DNA from: Phreatobacter cathodiphilus
GTDB taxonomy: Bacteria; Pseudomonadota; Alphaproteobacteria; Rhizobiales; Phreatobacteraceae
Assembly (NCBI RefSeq): GCF_003008515.1
Contig: NZ_CP027668.1
Span: 3,761,001-3,825,000, forward strand
Reading direction: 5' to 3'
DNA: 64,000 nt
Part shown: one piece after another, positions 62,990 through 64,000 of the stretch
How positions within the stretch are numbered: position 1 is the stretch's first letter
Layout: each line of letters begins with the position of its first letter
Notes under the pieces: model-generated
What the model was told of the DNA's origin: nothing
Seen by the model: the letters and a program-made list of their open reading frames with translations, nothing else
The model's database searches: none
Program-made: the position numbers and the translations under genes

Positions 62990-64000
62990 TCAGGCCTCCG
63001 CCGCCGGCAGCTCCCAGACCTCGCCGGGGCGGATGGCGCGGAACAGGTCGGGCGCGATGGCGCGCTCGGCGAGGGCCGCATGCAGCGCCAGGCGCGGCTC
63101 CTCGATCGCCTCGTTGGTGAGCTGCACCGTGCCCCAGTGGTGGGCGAGCGCCCGGCGCGCGCCGCAATCGATCATCACCTGCACCGCCTCGGCCGGGTTC
63201 ATGTGCTGGTCGCGCATGAACCAGCGCGGCTCATAGGCGCCGATCGGCAGGATGGCGAGGCGGAAGCCGCCGAACCGCCGCTTCGCCTCGCGGAAGTGGT
63301 GGCCGTCGCCATAGCCGGTATCGCCGATGTGGTAGACGAGGCCGCCCGGCGCCTCGATGACGAAGGCCGCCCACAGCGCCTTGTTGCGGTCGAACAAGCC
63401 CCGCGCCGTCCAGTGCCGCATCGCGGCGAGATGCACGGCCATGCCGTTGCCGATCTCGATGCGGTCGCCCCAGTCGTGGGCCTCGGCACGGATGGCGGGA
63501 TCATGGGCCTTCATGATGGCGTCCTGGCCGAGCGGCGTGATCACCCTCGGCTGGTGGACGGCCTGAAGCCGCGACAACGTCTCCACGTCGAGATGGTCGT
63601 AGTGCCCGTGGCTGACGAGGACGAGGTCGATCTTCGGCAGGGCGTCGAAGGCGATGCCCGGGGCGTTGACCCGCTTCGGCCCTGCAAAGGAGACCGGCGA
63701 CACCCGCTCGGACCAGACCGGATCGAAGAGGATGTTCAGGCCGCGCGTCTGCATCAGGATCGTGGCGTGGCCGACATAGGAGAGGCGGACGGCGTCGCCA
63801 TCGACCCGCGGCGGCGGTACGTCCGCATGGTCCGAGGGCCAGCTCTCCGGCCAGCGCGCCCTTTCGTCGCCGCCGAACTGCCAGCGCAGCAGGTCGGTGA
63901 AGGCCTTGGGCGGCGAGCCGTGCGGGTCGAAGAAGCGGGTGCCGTCGAAATGGTCGCTGACCGGGCCGGAATAATAGGGCTGGCTGCGATAGGCGAAGGC
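62990..64000 (-). CDS. MBL-fold hydrolase, NAPE-PLD-like (N-terminus beyond window end)
   Basis: The frame stays open from 62990 to the window edge, so the start lies outside. The visible 336 residues begin AFAYRSQPYYSGPVSDHFDG and later GDAVRLSYVGHATILMQTRG, the opening of N-acylphosphatidylethanolamine-hydrolysing phospholipase D-like enzymes. The metal site LVLVSHGHYDHLDVETL (HxHxDH), HIGDTGYGDG with the bridging Asp, and LAHHWGTVQ are all present. The substrate in bacteria is unknown; family members hydrolyse phosphodiester or lactone bonds. Confidence 0.85.
   Translation of the reverse strand, partial: AFAYRSQPYYSGPVSDHFDGTRFFDPHGSPPKAFTDLLRWQFGGDERARWPESWPSDHADVPPPRVDGDAVRLSYVGHATILMQTRGLNILFDPVWSERVSPVSFAGPKRVNAPGIAFDALPKIDLVLVSHGHYDHLDVETLSRLQAVHQPRVITPLGQDAIMKAHDPAIRAEAHDWGDRIEIGNGMAVHLAAMRHWTARGLFDRNKALWAAFVIEAPGGLVYHIGDTGYGDGHHFREAKRRFGGFRLAILPIGAYEPRWFMRDQHMNPAEAVQVMIDCGARRALAHHWGTVQLTNEAIEEPRLALHAALAERAIAPDLFRAIRPGEVWELPAAEA

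Noticed and set aside
1-64000. tRNA, rRNA or other structured RNA gene
   Set aside because: No T-loop GGTTCGAATCC-like signature with matching acceptor arms was seen in the intergenic gaps.

Overview
The window is about 64 kb of GC-rich, gene-dense DNA. It looks like the origin region of an alphaproteobacterial chromosome, most likely from the order Hyphomicrobiales (Rhizobiales). The evidence is the gene order lptE-holA-parB-parA-rsmG-mnmG-mnmE-rho-hemJ-hemE | ppsR-maf-aroE-coaE-dnaQ, two perfect parS sites, frequent GANTC sites (the CcrM target), a PmtA-type phospholipid methyltransferase and alphaproteobacterial AddAB. No genus can be fixed from sequence alone. There is no rRNA, tRNA, CRISPR array, prophage or insertion sequence.

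1-18.7 kb is the origin domain. The only gap over 300 bp (10395-10772) is locally AT-rich, has DnaA-box-like 9-mers and lies exactly where gene direction flips from leftward to rightward, so it is the best oriC candidate. ParAB and the parS sites (3.9 and 5.9 kb, plus a degenerate copy at 15.2 kb) lie close by. Right of oriC are ppsR-maf-aroE-coaE-dnaQ, a PmtA-like methyltransferase, and a PdeM/Lhr-type helicase pair from the ligase-associated DNA-damage set.

18.7-38.8 kb is mixed: radC, an acuI-type reductase, a membrane-anchored orphan TAXI protein, a Fur/Mur regulator, plsC, addBA, an oligopeptide-type ABC binding protein, and a divergent module of a sulfolactaldehyde-reductase-like enzyme facing a split sulfopyruvate-decarboxylase-like pair and moeB. 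An MNT/HEPN toxin-antitoxin locus follows; its toxin is frameshifted at the active-site arginine codon. Then come a VOC protein, a D-2-hydroxyacid dehydrogenase, an SH3 protein and an OHCU decarboxylase.

39-45.8 kb is a complete five-enzyme histidine utilisation locus (hutF divergent from hutIHGU) that uses the formylglutamate route.

45.9-56.9 kb is an acyl-CoA catabolic island: an SCP2-type thiolase, a fused HMG-CoA-synthase-like/DUF35 protein lacking the expected nucleophilic Cys, a hydroxyacyl-CoA SDR, an acyl-CoA dehydrogenase, a MaoC hydratase, two tandem TTT (Bug) receptors without a permease, an IclR regulator, a dienoyl-CoA-reductase-like SDR and a crotonase. Three near-identical 17-bp GTTTC-N7-GAAAY sites precede genes in this island and suggest one IclR-controlled regulon.

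57-64 kb holds a double-domain AprI/Inh protein, mtgA, a DUF429 protein, a PLP threonine-dehydratase-like enzyme, a Q-rich DUF4175 membrane protein and a partial NAPE-PLD-like hydrolase. Four palindromic intergenic repeats of three families sit in gaps between genes.
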